A DNA stretch of 64,000 bases from Sphingomonas sp. TZW2008 (lineage in GTDB: Bacteria > Pseudomonadota > Alphaproteobacteria > Sphingomonadales > Sphingomonadaceae), in NCBI RefSeq assembly GCF_002117915.1, contig NZ_BDJB01000009.1, forward strand, positions 62,001-126,000, written 5' to 3'. The position numbers and the translations under genes are program-made. This document shows positions 8,693 to 17,078 of the stretch, in pieces. Within the stretch, counting starts at the first letter, position 1; each line of letters begins with the position of its first letter. The notes beneath the pieces are model-generated. The model was not told where the DNA came from. It was given only the letters and a program-made list of their open reading frames with translations, and made no database searches.

Positions 8693-10198
8693 CTACTGGC
8701 CGAAGCCGCCCCCGCTCGCCTGCGCGATCGCCTCGCGCGCGGCGGCGAGCAGCGCGCCGGCCTTGGCCTCGCACTCGCGCTGCTCATAGGCAGGATCGCT
8801 GTCGGCAACGATTCCGGCACCCGCCTGAACGTGCATCGTCCCGTCCTTCACCACCGCGGTGCGCAGCACGATGCACGAATCCATCGATCCGTCGGGCGAG
8901 AAATAGCCAACCCCGCCCGCGTAGGCGCCGCGCTTCTCGCCTTCGAGTTCGGCGATCACCTGGCACGCGCGCACCTTGGGCGCGCCGCTGACAGTGCCGG
9001 CAGGAAAGCCCGCGAACAACGCGTCGATCGCGTCGTGCTTGGGATCGAGCGCGCCGACGACGTTCGACACGATGTGCATGACGTGGCTGTAGAATTCGAC
9101 GGTGTAGCTGTCGGTGACGCTGACCGAGCCTGCGGCGGCGACACGGCCGACATCGTTGCGGCCGAGATCGAGCAGCATCAGATGCTCGGCGCGTTCCTTG
9201 GGATCGGCGAGCAGGCTCGCGCGGTTCGCCTCGTCCTCGCTCGCGGTCTTGCCGCGCGGGCGGGTGCCGGCGATCGGGCGGATCGTCACCTCGCCGTCGC
9301 GCACGCGCACCAGGATCTCGGGGCTCGATCCCGTCAGCGCGAAGCCGGGCAGGTCGAGATGGTAGAGGAACGGTGACGGATTGATCCGGCGCAGCGCGCG
9401 GTAAAGTTCGAACGCGGGCAGCGCGAAGGGCGCGGTGAAGCGCTGCGCGAGGACGACCTGGAACACGTCCCCCGCGACGATATAGTCCTTCGCCGCGCGC
9501 ACCATTTCGGCATAGCGGCCGGCGGGCAGCGTCGGCGTGAGCGCAATCTCCGCCGCTTCGCCGCGCACGCGCGGGGGCAATGCCGTCGCCTCCAGCCGCG
9601 CCTCGATCGCGTCGAGCCGCTCGTCGGCGTCCGCGACGATCGCGTGCGGATCGCGGTCCGCATCGGGCCACACCGGCGCGACGAGGAACAGCGCGTCGGC
9701 GAGGCGATCGAAAACGAGGATCACCGTCGGCCGCACGAACATCATGTCGGGTAGGCCGAGTGCGTCGACCGACGGCTGCGGCAGCCGTTCAACCAGCCCG
9801 ATGGTCTCGTAGCCGAAATAGCCGACGAGGCAGGCGAGCGCGCGCGGAAGCTCGGGCGGCACGTCCATCCGGCAGGCGGCGACGAGATCGCGCATCGCGG
9901 CGAGCGTCGGGACGGGGCAGGGCGCGAACGCGTCGCGATCGGTGAGCCAGTGGCGGTTGATCGCGGCGTCGTTGCCGTGCGCGCGCAGCACCAGATCGGG
10001 CGCGAGGCCGATCATGCTGTGGCGGCCGCGCACCGCGCCTCCCTCGACCGATTCGAGCAGGAAATCGCCGCGCCCCGGCTCGATCAACTTGAGCGCGGCG
10101 GCGACCGGCGTCTCGGTATCGGCGATGCGGCGGCGCCAGACGAGCGCCGGGCGCCCGTGGGCGAGCGCGCTGGTAGCGGGATTACTGATCGGAGCCAC
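8693..10198 (-). CDS. trpE: Anthranilate synthase component I TrpE
   Basis: Converts chorismate to anthranilate with ammonia from TrpG; first committed step of tryptophan synthesis. The 501-residue protein has the TrpE N-terminal domain, including LLESVEGG and GRHSMIGLAP (LLES is part of the usual tryptophan feedback site), and the chorismate-binding domain with PSPFLYHLDLPGFALTGSSP, PIAGTRPRG, LGRNDVGRVA and FPAGTVSGAPKVRA. The start used is a GTG at 10198 that overlaps the end of ppiD by 17 bases; its ribosome binding site is weak, so a start slightly further in cannot be excluded. ppiD is directly upstream on the same strand. Confidence 0.94.
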   Translation of the reverse strand: MAPISNPATSALAHGRPALVWRRRIADTETPVAAALKLIEPGRGDFLLESVEGGAVRGRHSMIGLAPDLVLRAHGNDAAINRHWLTDRDAFAPCPVPTLAAMRDLVAACRMDVPPELPRALACLVGYFGYETIGLVERLPQPSVDALGLPDMMFVRPTVILVFDRLADALFLVAPVWPDADRDPHAIVADADERLDAIEARLEATALPPRVRGEAAEIALTPTLPAGRYAEMVRAAKDYIVAGDVFQVVLAQRFTAPFALPAFELYRALRRINPSPFLYHLDLPGFALTGSSPEILVRVRDGEVTIRPIAGTRPRGKTASEDEANRASLLADPKERAEHLMLLDLGRNDVGRVAAAGSVSVTDSYTVEFYSHVMHIVSNVVGALDPKHDAIDALFAGFPAGTVSGAPKVRACQVIAELEGEKRGAYAGGVGYFSPDGSMDSCIVLRTAVVKDGTMHVQAGAGIVADSDPAYEQRECEAKAGALLAAAREAIAQASGGGFGQ

Positions 10199-12119
10199 CG
10201 GCGCCGGCGAGGCTGGCCTTCACCCGCGCGATCGCATCAGCGTTTCGCGACACCTTGAGCGCGGCCTTCACTGCATCGGTGAACTGCTGCGCATATTCGC
10301 CGCCGATCACTTGTCCCAGATCGCGACGCGTCGCGGCGATCACCGGTGGCACCTTGGCGGCGTCGCCCGCTTGGATCTGCTCCAGCTTTACGAGCAGCCA
10401 GCCCTGGCCGTCGGGCGCCTCGATCATTTTGGCGGTGCCGCCCTTCATGCTGAACATCAGCGCGAGCACCGGATTGGGGCCGTTGGGGCCGGCGTTGATC
10501 TGCGAGCGCGCGGCGACGAGCCGCTGCACCTTGGCATTGCCCGCGCCCGCGCTCGACAGCGCCTGCGGCAGTGCGGTGCCGCGGTTGAGTGCGGCGAGCG
10601 CCTTGGCCGCGGCGGTGCGCGCGACGCGGCGCGCGCGGTCCGCGGCGAAGTCCTTCGCCACCTGATCGCGCACCTGCGCCAGCGGGCGCGGCGCGGCGCG
10701 CACGATGCGGTCGAGCGCGACCAGCGCGAAGCTGCCGTCGTCGCCCGTCTGCACGACCTGCGGATCGTCGCCTTCCTCGGCCTGGAAGCCGGCGGCGACG
10801 ATGTTGGCGAGGAACGGCTGCGGGCGATAGGTGAGATCGAGCGGGTTGATGCCAACCGAGGAGATCGGCGGCGTCGCTTCGGCGGCGAGCTTCTGGTCGG
10901 CGACGAGTTCGGCGAAGGTCGAATTGTCGCCGATCGCGCCCTCGACCGCGTCGCGGATCGAATTGAGCGCGTCCGCCGTCTTGGTCTTGGTCAGTTCCGT
11001 CACGATCGTCGGGCGTGCCTCGGCGAGCGTCTTGCCCGGCACCTGCGCGACGCCGTCGACCTTGCCGACGACGAAGCCGATCGCGCCGCGCACCGGCCCG
11101 ACGACGCCGCCGCTCGGCGCCGCGAACAGCGCGTCGGCGACCGCGGCGGACGCGGCGGTGGTCAGCGCGGCCTTATCCTGCCCCTCCAGCTTCCGCGCCT
11201 CAAGCCCGGCGGCGCGTGCCGCATCGGCGATCGACGCGCCGCCGCGCACCTTGGCGGCGAGCGTGTTGGCGGCAGCTTGGTCGAGCACCGTCACTAGCGA
11301 GACGCTGCGCGTCTCGCGCGCCGCCCAGCGCGCCTTGTCACGGCCATAGGCGGCGGCGATCTCCGCATCGGTTGGCGTCGCGCGTGCCTTGACGCTGTCG
11401 GGCGTCACCTGCGCGTAGCGGATCACGCGGCGCTCGGGCACCGTGTAGCGCTGCAGGTTGCGGCCGTACCACGCCTGGAGTTCGGCGTCGGTCGGCGCCG
11501 GGCCACCCGGGGTTGCCGGGATCAGCGCGACCTGGCCGGCGCGCTTCTCGAGCAGCAGCGAGGCATAGGGCAGCGCCAGCGTCTGCGGCACCTGGCTAGC
11601 GCCGATCTGCGGGCGGACGAGGAACTGCACCATAGTCTCGCGCGCGATATCGGACTGGACCTGCGCATCGGTGAGGCGGTTGCGCGCCAGCACCTGCTCG
11701 TAGATCGCCTGGTCGAACTTGCCCGTCGGACCCTTCAGCGCGGGGATGTTGCGCAGCTCGCTGCCGACCAGCGCGCGGCTGACGACCATCCCCTGATCCT
11801 CGCCATATTCCTGCAGCGCGATGCCGTTGAGCATGCGGTCGAGCACGCTCTCGACGCCGCCGGCGGCGATGAACTGCGCCATGTCGACGTTGGGGTTGCG
11901 CTGCTGCACGCCGCGCAGCTCGTCCTGCACGCGGCGCGTGAGCTCGGCCTCGCTGATCGTCTGGTCGCCGACGCGCGCCACCGTGCCGCCCGTCACCCCG
12001 CCCGCGCTCAGTCCCGTCACGTCGCCGAGCGCGAAGGCGAGCGCGATGACACCGAGCACGACGCCCGAGACGATCACGCCGATGCGCGAGTTTATGATGC
12101 GACGGAAGAAACCCAGCAT
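10182..12119 (-). CDS. ppiD: Membrane-anchored periplasmic folding factor, PpiD/SurA-N type
   Basis: Periplasmic chaperone/peptidyl-prolyl isomerase that assists exported proteins near the translocon. The 645-residue length matches PpiD. Residues 1-11 are basic, followed by one membrane segment (about 12-34, IGVIVSGVVLGVIALAFALG), then a SurA-type N-terminal region (TISEAELTRRVQDELRGVQ), a central parvulin-like region (about 250-360) and a long C-terminal region. The parvulin signature looks degenerate, so it may act mainly as a chaperone. It is divergent from tpiA across 87 bases and runs into trpE with a 17-base overlap, an arrangement I associate with sphingomonads. Confidence 0.88.
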   Translation of the reverse strand: MLGFFRRIINSRIGVIVSGVVLGVIALAFALGDVTGLSAGGVTGGTVARVGDQTISEAELTRRVQDELRGVQQRNPNVDMAQFIAAGGVESVLDRMLNGIALQEYGEDQGMVVSRALVGSELRNIPALKGPTGKFDQAIYEQVLARNRLTDAQVQSDIARETMVQFLVRPQIGASQVPQTLALPYASLLLEKRAGQVALIPATPGGPAPTDAELQAWYGRNLQRYTVPERRVIRYAQVTPDSVKARATPTDAEIAAAYGRDKARWAARETRSVSLVTVLDQAAANTLAAKVRGGASIADAARAAGLEARKLEGQDKAALTTAASAAVADALFAAPSGGVVGPVRGAIGFVVGKVDGVAQVPGKTLAEARPTIVTELTKTKTADALNSIRDAVEGAIGDNSTFAELVADQKLAAEATPPISSVGINPLDLTYRPQPFLANIVAAGFQAEEGDDPQVVQTGDDGSFALVALDRIVRAAPRPLAQVRDQVAKDFAADRARRVARTAAAKALAALNRGTALPQALSSAGAGNAKVQRLVAARSQINAGPNGPNPVLALMFSMKGGTAKMIEAPDGQGWLLVKLEQIQAGDAAKVPPVIAATRRDLGQVIGGEYAQQFTDAVKAALKVSRNADAIARVKASLAGAGGSDQ

Positions 12120-12206
12120 GGTGCGCCAATCTGATTGAACGGCGCTCGCTTTAGGGGGCCCTCTTCGTTACCGCAACGGCCGCAACCCAATGACGAGGGA
12201 GGAACC

Positions 12207-12941
12207 ATGCGGCGCAAGTTCGTGGCCGGGAACTGGAAGATGAACGGCAGTTTGGCGGCGCTGGCCGAGCTCGACGCGATCGGCGCGGCGGTCGATCCGC
12301 GCGTCGATGTGGCGGTGGCGGTGCCCGCGACGCTGATCCAGCCCGCGTCGGCGCGCGCCGGCTTTCCGATCGGCGCGCAGGACGTGCACGGCGCGGCGAG
12401 CGGCGCGCATACCGGCTGCGTATCGGTGGCGATGATCAAGGAAGCCGGCGCCGCCTTTTCGATCGTCGGCCATTCGGAGCGGCGCCAGGCGCAGGGCGAG
12501 ACCGACGCCGACGTAAAGGCGAAGGCCGAGGCGCTGCACGCCGGCGGCCTAGACGCGATCCTGTGCGTCGGCGAGACGCTGGACCAACGCGAGGCGGGCG
12601 AGGCGGAAAAGGTGGTCGCGGCGCAGATCCGCGCCTCGTTGCCCAAGGATGCGGACGGCGGCTGGCTGGTGATCGCCTACGAGCCGATTTGGGCGATCGG
12701 CACCGGCAAGGTCGCGACGGTCGGCGACGTCGAGGCGATGCATGCCGCGATCCGCGCGACGCTGGTCGACGTGCTCGGCGATGAAACCGGATCGGGCATC
12801 CGGCTGCTCTACGGCGGATCCGTCACGGCGGAGAATGCCGCCGCGCTGCTCCACGCCGCCGAGGTCGATGGCGCGCTCGTTGGCGGAGCGAGCCTAACCG
12901 CGGCGAAGTTCGTGCCGATCATTACTGCCGCGATCGGCTGA
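12207..12941 (+). CDS. tpiA: Triosephosphate isomerase
   Basis: Interconverts dihydroxyacetone phosphate and glyceraldehyde 3-phosphate in central carbon metabolism. The 244-residue TIM barrel shows KFVAGNWKMNG at the N terminus (Asn and Lys of the active site), the catalytic His in IVGHSERR, the catalytic Glu in AYEPIWAIGTGK (loop 6) and LLYGGSV for phosphate binding. GAGGGAGGA at 12195-12203 just before the ATG at 12207 fixes the start; an in-frame extension to 12135 is not supported. It diverges from ppiD and is followed by hairpins and then the opposite-strand tRNA-Leu. Confidence 0.97.
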   Translation: MRRKFVAGNWKMNGSLAALAELDAIGAAVDPRVDVAVAVPATLIQPASARAGFPIGAQDVHGAASGAHTGCVSVAMIKEAGAAFSIVGHSERRQAQGETDADVKAKAEALHAGGLDAILCVGETLDQREAGEAEKVVAAQIRASLPKDADGGWLVIAYEPIWAIGTGKVATVGDVEAMHAAIRATLVDVLGDETGSGIRLLYGGSVTAENAAALLHAAEVDGALVGGASLTAAKFVPIITAAIG

Positions 12942-12957
12942 TCCAGCCTGTCGTTAC

Positions 12958-12988
12958 CGATCGCGTTCGGATCGTCCGGACGCGATCG
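12958..12988. repeat. Fourteen-base stem-loop downstream of tpiA
   Basis: Bases 12958-12971 pair with 12975-12988 around a three-base TCG loop; the only non-Watson-Crick pair is one G-T. It starts 17 bases after the tpiA stop. No T-tract follows on either strand, so it may stabilise the tpiA transcript 3' end rather than terminate it. A second small stem (CGCCC 13009-13013 with GGGCG 13019-13023, then TTT) follows. The remaining bases between tpiA and the tRNA show nothing else I can name. Confidence 0.6.
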
Positions 12989-13043
12989 AACCGTGCATGA
13001 AAAACCTGCGCCCTGAACGGGCGTTTCACTCCAGCGATATCGG

Positions 13044-13065
13044 AAAAACCTGTCCGCAGGACAGG
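13044..13065 (-). terminator. Rho-independent terminator of tRNA-Leu
   Basis: CCTGTCC at 13049-13055 and GGACAGG at 13059-13065 form a perfect seven-pair stem with a three-base loop. On the minus strand it is followed by TTTTT (plus-strand A at 13044-13048). It sits directly after the tRNA 3' end, as a classical terminator should. Confidence 0.9.
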
Positions 13066-13067
13066 AG

Positions 13068-13154
13068 TGGTGCGGTCGAGAAGACTCGAACTTCCACGGC
13101 CTTTCGGCCACAACGACCTCAACGTTGCGCGTCTACCAGTTCCGCCACGACCGC
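13068..13154 (-). tRNA. tRNA-Leu(GAG), CCA encoded
   Basis: An 87-base class II tRNA on the minus strand. Acceptor arm GCGGTCG (13148-13154) pairs with CGACCGC (13072-13078), then discriminator A and encoded CCA (13068-13070). The anticodon stem CAACG/CGTTG encloses TTGAGGT, giving anticodon GAG for CUC/CUU leucine codons. A long variable arm (GGCC-GAAA-GGCC) is typical of tRNA-Leu, and the T arm contains GTTCGAG. A perfect terminator follows. From 13155 to 13275 upstream I see no gene; it presumably holds the tRNA promoter, but I could not identify clear -35/-10 boxes. Confidence 0.96.
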
Positions 13155-13275
13155 ACGTGATGTCCGCCGGGCTGGCCCGGTGGCTGGCAGGAGCGCGCCA
13201 CTAGCAAGCGTTTGGGGGGCTGGCAATGCCCGTGTCGCGGCGGCGCGAAAAGATTCGCGGCGCCGGTCCGCGTCG

Positions 13276-14085
13276 TCAGTTGTCGTCCTCGCCAACGAAG
13301 CTGAGCTCGAGCCGCTTCGAGCTTGCCGGCACGTCGAGCTTGGCGGAATTGAAGTCGATCGCGCTCTTCGGCGACAGGCTGCGCTGCTGCGGGATGATCG
13401 TCCAGCTGAACACGATACGGCCCTGCGCGTCGCGCAGATCGGCGCGGATGTCTGGCACGCGCTGCCGCTCGGTCGAGGGGTTGAGCACCTTGCCGCTGAC
13501 CGCGAACAATTCGCTGCCGTTGTTGATCTCGCGTCGCTCGATCGGATTGTCGATCAGCCGCAGTGGTGATTCCTCCGGGCCGAACGCGAGGCCGAGCTGC
13601 GAGGCGAGCCCCGGCGCGCTGGTCCACAGGATCGCGGCGACCGCGACAAGCATCAGCAGCGCGGCGACGACGGCGGCGATCGTCCAGCGGCGCACCGGAT
13701 TGATCCGCGGCCGGAACGGCGCGCGCGGCGCGAGCAGATCGTCGTCCGTCGCCGGCGCGGGGGCGGCGATTGGATCGATCCGCGGCTGCGGCGTAGGGAT
13801 TGGCACGATCGGCGGCGCGGCGGCCGGGCTCGGGAACGGCGCGAACGATGCCGGTGCCGCTGCCGTTGTGGCGGCAGCGGGAGGTGCAGGTGCCGAGAGC
13901 GACGTATCCGCCCCGGTGTCCGCGGCGGCGTCGGCCTGCGCGGCGACGCTCTGCGCGGCGCGCGCGTCAGGGGTCTGGAACCAGCTGTGGCGGCAATTGG
14001 CGCAGCGCACGGTGCGCCCCTCGGCCCCGATCGACGCGTCGGGCACCAGATAGCGGGTGCGGCATTCGGGGCATTCGAGGATCAT
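13276..14085 (-). CDS. MJ0042-type zinc-ribbon membrane protein (DUF3426-like)
   Basis: The 269-residue product starts with a zinc ribbon: [12 protein letters not shown] and [11 protein letters not shown] supply two Cys-x-x-Cys pairs (about residues 5-31), the MJ0042 pattern. A Pro/Ala-rich stretch follows (about 40-125), then one membrane segment (about 138-160, [20 protein letters not shown]) and a C-terminal domain of the DUF3426 kind. The ribbon should be cytoplasmic and the C-terminal domain periplasmic. Function is unknown. It is divergent from ftsE across 155 bases, an arrangement I recall from other alphaproteobacteria, which hints at a cell-envelope or division role but does not prove one. 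Confidence 0.82.
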   Translation of the reverse strand: MILECPECRTRYLVPDASIGAEGRTVRCANCRHSWFQTPDARAAQSVAAQADAAADTGADTSLSAPAPPAAATTAAAPASFAPFPSPAAAPPIVPIPTPQPRIDPIAAPAPATDDDLLAPRAPFRPRINPVRRWTIAAVVAALLMLVAVAAILWTSAPGLASQLGLAFGPEESPLRLIDNPIERREINNGSELFAVSGKVLNPSTERQRVPDIRADLRDAQGRIVFSWTIIPQQRSLSPKSAIDFNSAKLDVPASSKRLELSFVGEDDN

Positions 14086-14240
14086 TGCGCGAGGCTGCCG
14101 ACGGCTGGAGCTGGAATTGCGACCATCGCGAATCTAAACACGCCCCTTGCGTTCCATGCAAGCGGTGGTTGAAGCAGCGGGCGTCGTCGTGCGATGGCAT
14201 CGGGCGGGGTAACATTGGGCAAGGGCAGCGGCGCCGGATA

Positions 14241-14945
14241 ATGGCGAACATCGTGCAGTTCGATAACGTGGGGCTGCGCTATGGCACCGGGGCCGAGACG
14301 CTGACGGACTTGAGCTTCTCGCTCGCCGCGGGGTCCTTCTACTTCCTCACCGGGGCGAGCGGCGCGGGCAAGACGTCCTTGCTGCGGCTGCTGTACCTCG
14401 CGCAGCGGCCGAGCCGCGGCGTGATCCGGCTGTTCGGCGAGGACGCGGTGATGATGCCGCGCAGCCGGCTGCCGGGGTTCCGCCGCCGCATCGGCGTCGT
14501 CTTCCAGGACTTCCGGCTGGTGCCCCACCTGTCGGCGGCGGACAATATCGCGCTGCCGCTGCGCATCGCGGGCATGCCCGAGGCGGAAATCGCCGAGCCG
14601 GTGGGCGAGATGCTCGCCTGGGTCGGGCTTGCCGATCGCGCCGATGCGCGGCCCGCGACGCTGTCGGGCGGCGAGCAGCAGCGCGTCGCGATCGCGCGCG
14701 CGGTGATCGCGCGGCCCGAGATGCTCGTCGCCGACGAGCCGACCGGCAACGTCGATCCAGAAATGGCGGAGCGGCTGCTGCTGCTGTTCGATTCGCTCAA
14801 CCGGCTGGGCACCACGGTGGTCGTCGCGACGCACGACCTGCACCTGATGAACCGCATCCCGAGCGCGCAGATGATGCGGCTCGACAAGGGGCGGCTGCTC
14901 GATCCGACGGGGATGCTGCGCCACCCGCCGGCGCGCGCGCAATGA
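14241..14945 (+). CDS. ftsE: Cell-division ABC ATPase FtsE
   Basis: ATPase partner of FtsX; the complex controls peptidoglycan hydrolases at the septum. The 234-residue protein has Walker A TGASGAGKTS, the Q-loop VVFQDFRLVPHLS, the ABC signature LSGGEQQRVAIARA, Walker B MLVADEPTGNVD and the switch His in VATHDLHL. The ATG at 14241 gives MANIVQFDNV, the usual FtsE start. Its stop overlaps the ftsX start as ATGA, beginning a four-gene overlapping unit ftsE-ftsX-ydcF-plsC. The 155-base gap to the divergent zinc-ribbon gene must hold both promoters; no clear boxes were identified. Confidence 0.95.
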   Translation: MANIVQFDNVGLRYGTGAETLTDLSFSLAAGSFYFLTGASGAGKTSLLRLLYLAQRPSRGVIRLFGEDAVMMPRSRLPGFRRRIGVVFQDFRLVPHLSAADNIALPLRIAGMPEAEIAEPVGEMLAWVGLADRADARPATLSGGEQQRVAIARAVIARPEMLVADEPTGNVDPEMAERLLLLFDSLNRLGTTVVVATHDLHLMNRIPSAQMMRLDKGRLLDPTGMLRHPPARAQ

Positions 14946-15835
14946 GGCGGGGGGATAAGACGGCGGAGCGGACGCGCCGCGTGCTCGACGAGGCGCGCGG
15001 GGTGCGCGCGATGACGTGGGTCATCGCGATCATGCTGTTCCTGACGATTCTAGGCGCCGCGCTCGGCATCGCGACGCGCAACGCCGCGGGCACGCTGGAG
15101 ACGCAGCTCGTCGGTCGCGCGACGGTGCAGATCGTCGTCGCCGATCCCGCGCGCCGCGATGCACAGGCGCGCCGTGCGCTCGCCGTGCTCGATGGCGCTC
15201 CCGACGTGCGCCGCGCGACCGCGGTGAGCCGCGCGGCGCTGACCGCGCTGCTGCGCCCGTGGCTCGGCAGCGACGGCGCCGATCCCGAGCTGCCGGTGCC
15301 GGCGATGATCGACGTCGAGCTCGCCAGCGGCGACCCGGCGGCGATCGAGCGCGTGCGCGCGGCGCTGCGATCCGCCGCGCCCGACGCGCGCGTCGACGCG
15401 CATGAGGCGTGGATGACGCCGGTGGTCGGCTTCCTCGATCTGGTCACGCTGATCGCGCTGCTGCTGGTCGCGCTGATGGCGGCGGCGACGGGCGCGGTCG
15501 TCGTGCTGGCGGCGCGCGCCGGGCTCGACGCGCACCGACCGACGATCGAGGTGATGCACATGCTGGGATCGACCGACGTTCAGGTCGCGCGGCTGTTCCA
15601 GCGCCGCATCGCGCGCGACGCGGTGATCGGCAGCGCGATCGGCACCGTCACTGCGCTCGCGCTCGTCGCGCTGATCGGCAACCGTGCCGACGCGCTCGGC
15701 TCCGAGCTGCTCGGCGGCGCGACGCTCGGCACCGGCGGGTGGATGACGCTGGCGCTGCTGCCGTTCGGCTTCGTCGTCCTCGCTGCCGTCGCGGCGCGCT
15801 TCGCGATCACCCGTGCGCTGGGGCGCGTGCTGTGA
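14942..15835 (+). CDS. ftsX: Cell-division membrane protein FtsX
   Basis: Membrane subunit of the FtsEX complex, linking cytoplasmic ATP hydrolysis to periplasmic peptidoglycan amidase regulation. The 297-residue product has four membrane segments: about residues 22-42 (WVIAIMLFLTILGAALGIA), 163-188, 225-243 and 264-290, with a periplasmic loop of about 120 residues between the first two. The N terminus is basic and cytoplasmic. Length is typical of FtsX. The start overlaps the ftsE stop and the end overlaps the GTG of the ydcF-like gene, so stoichiometric coupled translation is likely. Confidence 0.92.
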   Translation: MRRGDKTAERTRRVLDEARGVRAMTWVIAIMLFLTILGAALGIATRNAAGTLETQLVGRATVQIVVADPARRDAQARRALAVLDGAPDVRRATAVSRAALTALLRPWLGSDGADPELPVPAMIDVELASGDPAAIERVRAALRSAAPDARVDAHEAWMTPVVGFLDLVTLIALLLVALMAAATGAVVVLAARAGLDAHRPTIEVMHMLGSTDVQVARLFQRRIARDAVIGSAIGTVTALALVALIGNRADALGSELLGGATLGTGGWMTLALLPFGFVVLAAVAARFAITRALGRVL

Positions 15836-16368
15836 TCGTGCGGCTGTTCGCGCTCGTAGCGATCGCCTGGGCCCTGGGGTTCGCGGTGTTCATGCTGACA
15901 CTGGCCGAGCCCGCCGACGATATGCGTGCGACGGACGCGATCGTCGTGCCGACCGGGGGCGCGGGGCGGATCGGGCGCGGGCTGGCGCTGATCGAGGCGG
16001 GACGCGCCCGCCGCATGCTGGTCAGCGGTGTCGCGCCGGGGCTGCGCAAGATCGATCTCGTCGTGGCGAACGGCCACGCGCCGGCGATCGAATGCTGCGT
16101 CGATCTTGGTCGCGAGGCGGTCGACACCCGATCCAACGCAGAGGAGACCGCGCGCTGGGTGCGCGAGCATCGCTACCGCTCGGTGCGTCTCGTCACGTCG
16201 AACTGGCACATGGCGCGGGCGCGGATGGAATTGGGCGTGGCGCTCGACGACGATGTCGTGATCGTGCGCGACGGCGTGCCCGCAGAGCAACGGCTGGGCC
16301 AGCTCGTCAACGAATACAACAAGCTGCTGCTGCGCCGCGCGGCGCTTTGGAGTGGGGTGGGACGATGA
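15832..16368 (+). CDS. YdcF-like DUF218 membrane-anchored protein
   Basis: The 178-residue product has one N-terminal membrane segment (about residues 2-20) and a DUF218 domain: AIVVPTGGAGRIGRGLAL, MLVSG, SNAEETARWVREH and LVTSNWHMARARMEL. DUF218 proteins (YdcF, ElyC, SanA) are linked to envelope and cell-wall homeostasis, but the reaction is not established. The GTG at 15832 overlaps the ftsX stop (GTGA); the stop at 16366-16368 overlaps the plsC ATG. That tight packing inside a division/phospholipid operon supports an envelope role. Compared with typical family members (about 190-260 residues) it is short, with little beyond the core domain. Confidence 0.85.
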   Translation: MIVRLFALVAIAWALGFAVFMLTLAEPADDMRATDAIVVPTGGAGRIGRGLALIEAGRARRMLVSGVAPGLRKIDLVVANGHAPAIECCVDLGREAVDTRSNAEETARWVREHRYRSVRLVTSNWHMARARMELGVALDDDVVIVRDGVPAEQRLGQLVNEYNKLLLRRAALWSGVGR

Positions 16369-17078
16369 TCGCGTGGTTGCGGATGCTGCTGTACCGCTGC
16401 GTCTTTTACGCCGGATCGGTGCCGATCGTCGTCGGCATCGCCTTTGTCGCGCCGTTCGGACAGCGCGCGGTGATCCGCCACGCGCATCTGTGGGCCAAGC
16501 TCAACCGTTGGTGCACGCGCGTCATCCTGGGCATCACGACGCAGATCGAAGGGGAAGTGCCGCCCGGCCAGTATCTGTTCGTGTCGAAACACCAGTCGAT
16601 GTTCGAAACGACCGAGCTGCAGCTGATGCTCGGCGGCCCGGCAATGGTGCTGAAGCGCGAGCTGCGTCGCATCCCGATGTGGGGCTGGGCGACCGAGCTC
16701 TACGGATCGATGTCGGTCGACCGCGATGCATCGGCCAAGGCACTGCGGCGGCTGATGAGCGAGGGCGCGGCGCTGCGCGCACAGGGCCGGTCGGTGGTCG
16801 TCTATCCCGAAGGGACGCGCGTGCCGCCGGGCGAGACGCCGCCGCTGCGATCGGGCTTCGCCGGCCTGTACAAGGCGGTTGGCCTGCCGGTGATACCGAT
16901 CGCGCTCGACAGCGGGCGGGTGCTGCCAAAAAAGGGCGTTGCGCGGCCCGGCGTCGTCACCTTTCACTTCGGCGAGCCGATCCCTGCCGGGCTGCCGCGG
17001 CGCGAGGCGGAGCAGCGCGTCTGGGCGGCGATCAACGCGCTTGAACCCGACCGCCCGGAGACGATGCCGGCCGCCTAA
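16365..17078 (+). CDS. plsC: 1-acyl-sn-glycerol-3-phosphate acyltransferase PlsC
   Basis: Acylates lysophosphatidic acid to phosphatidic acid at the inner membrane, a central step in phospholipid synthesis. The 237-residue protein has an N-terminal membrane segment (about 8-30), the block I motif as VSKHQSMFET (His-x4-Glu rather than the usual His-x4-Asp, a variant I recall from alphaproteobacterial homologues), block II around SVDRD and block III VVYPEGTRVPPGE. The ATG at 16365 overlaps the ydcF stop. Its stop codon overlaps the tyrC stop on the other strand by four bases, so the two transcripts converge with no spacer. Confidence 0.92.
   Translation: MIAWLRMLLYRCVFYAGSVPIVVGIAFVAPFGQRAVIRHAHLWAKLNRWCTRVILGITTQIEGEVPPGQYLFVSKHQSMFETTELQLMLGGPAMVLKRELRRIPMWGWATELYGSMSVDRDASAKALRRLMSEGAALRAQGRSVVVYPEGTRVPPGETPPLRSGFAGLYKAVGLPVIPIALDSGRVLPKKGVARPGVVTFHFGEPIPAGLPRREAEQRVWAAINALEPDRPETMPAA

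Noticed and set aside
8693..12119. Tryptophan leader peptide or attenuator near trpE
   Set aside because: ppiD runs directly into trpE with overlap; no leader with tandem Trp codons or alternative hairpins is visible.
12135..12206. N-terminal extension of triosephosphate isomerase
   Set aside because: Family N terminus and a strong ribosome binding site support 12207.
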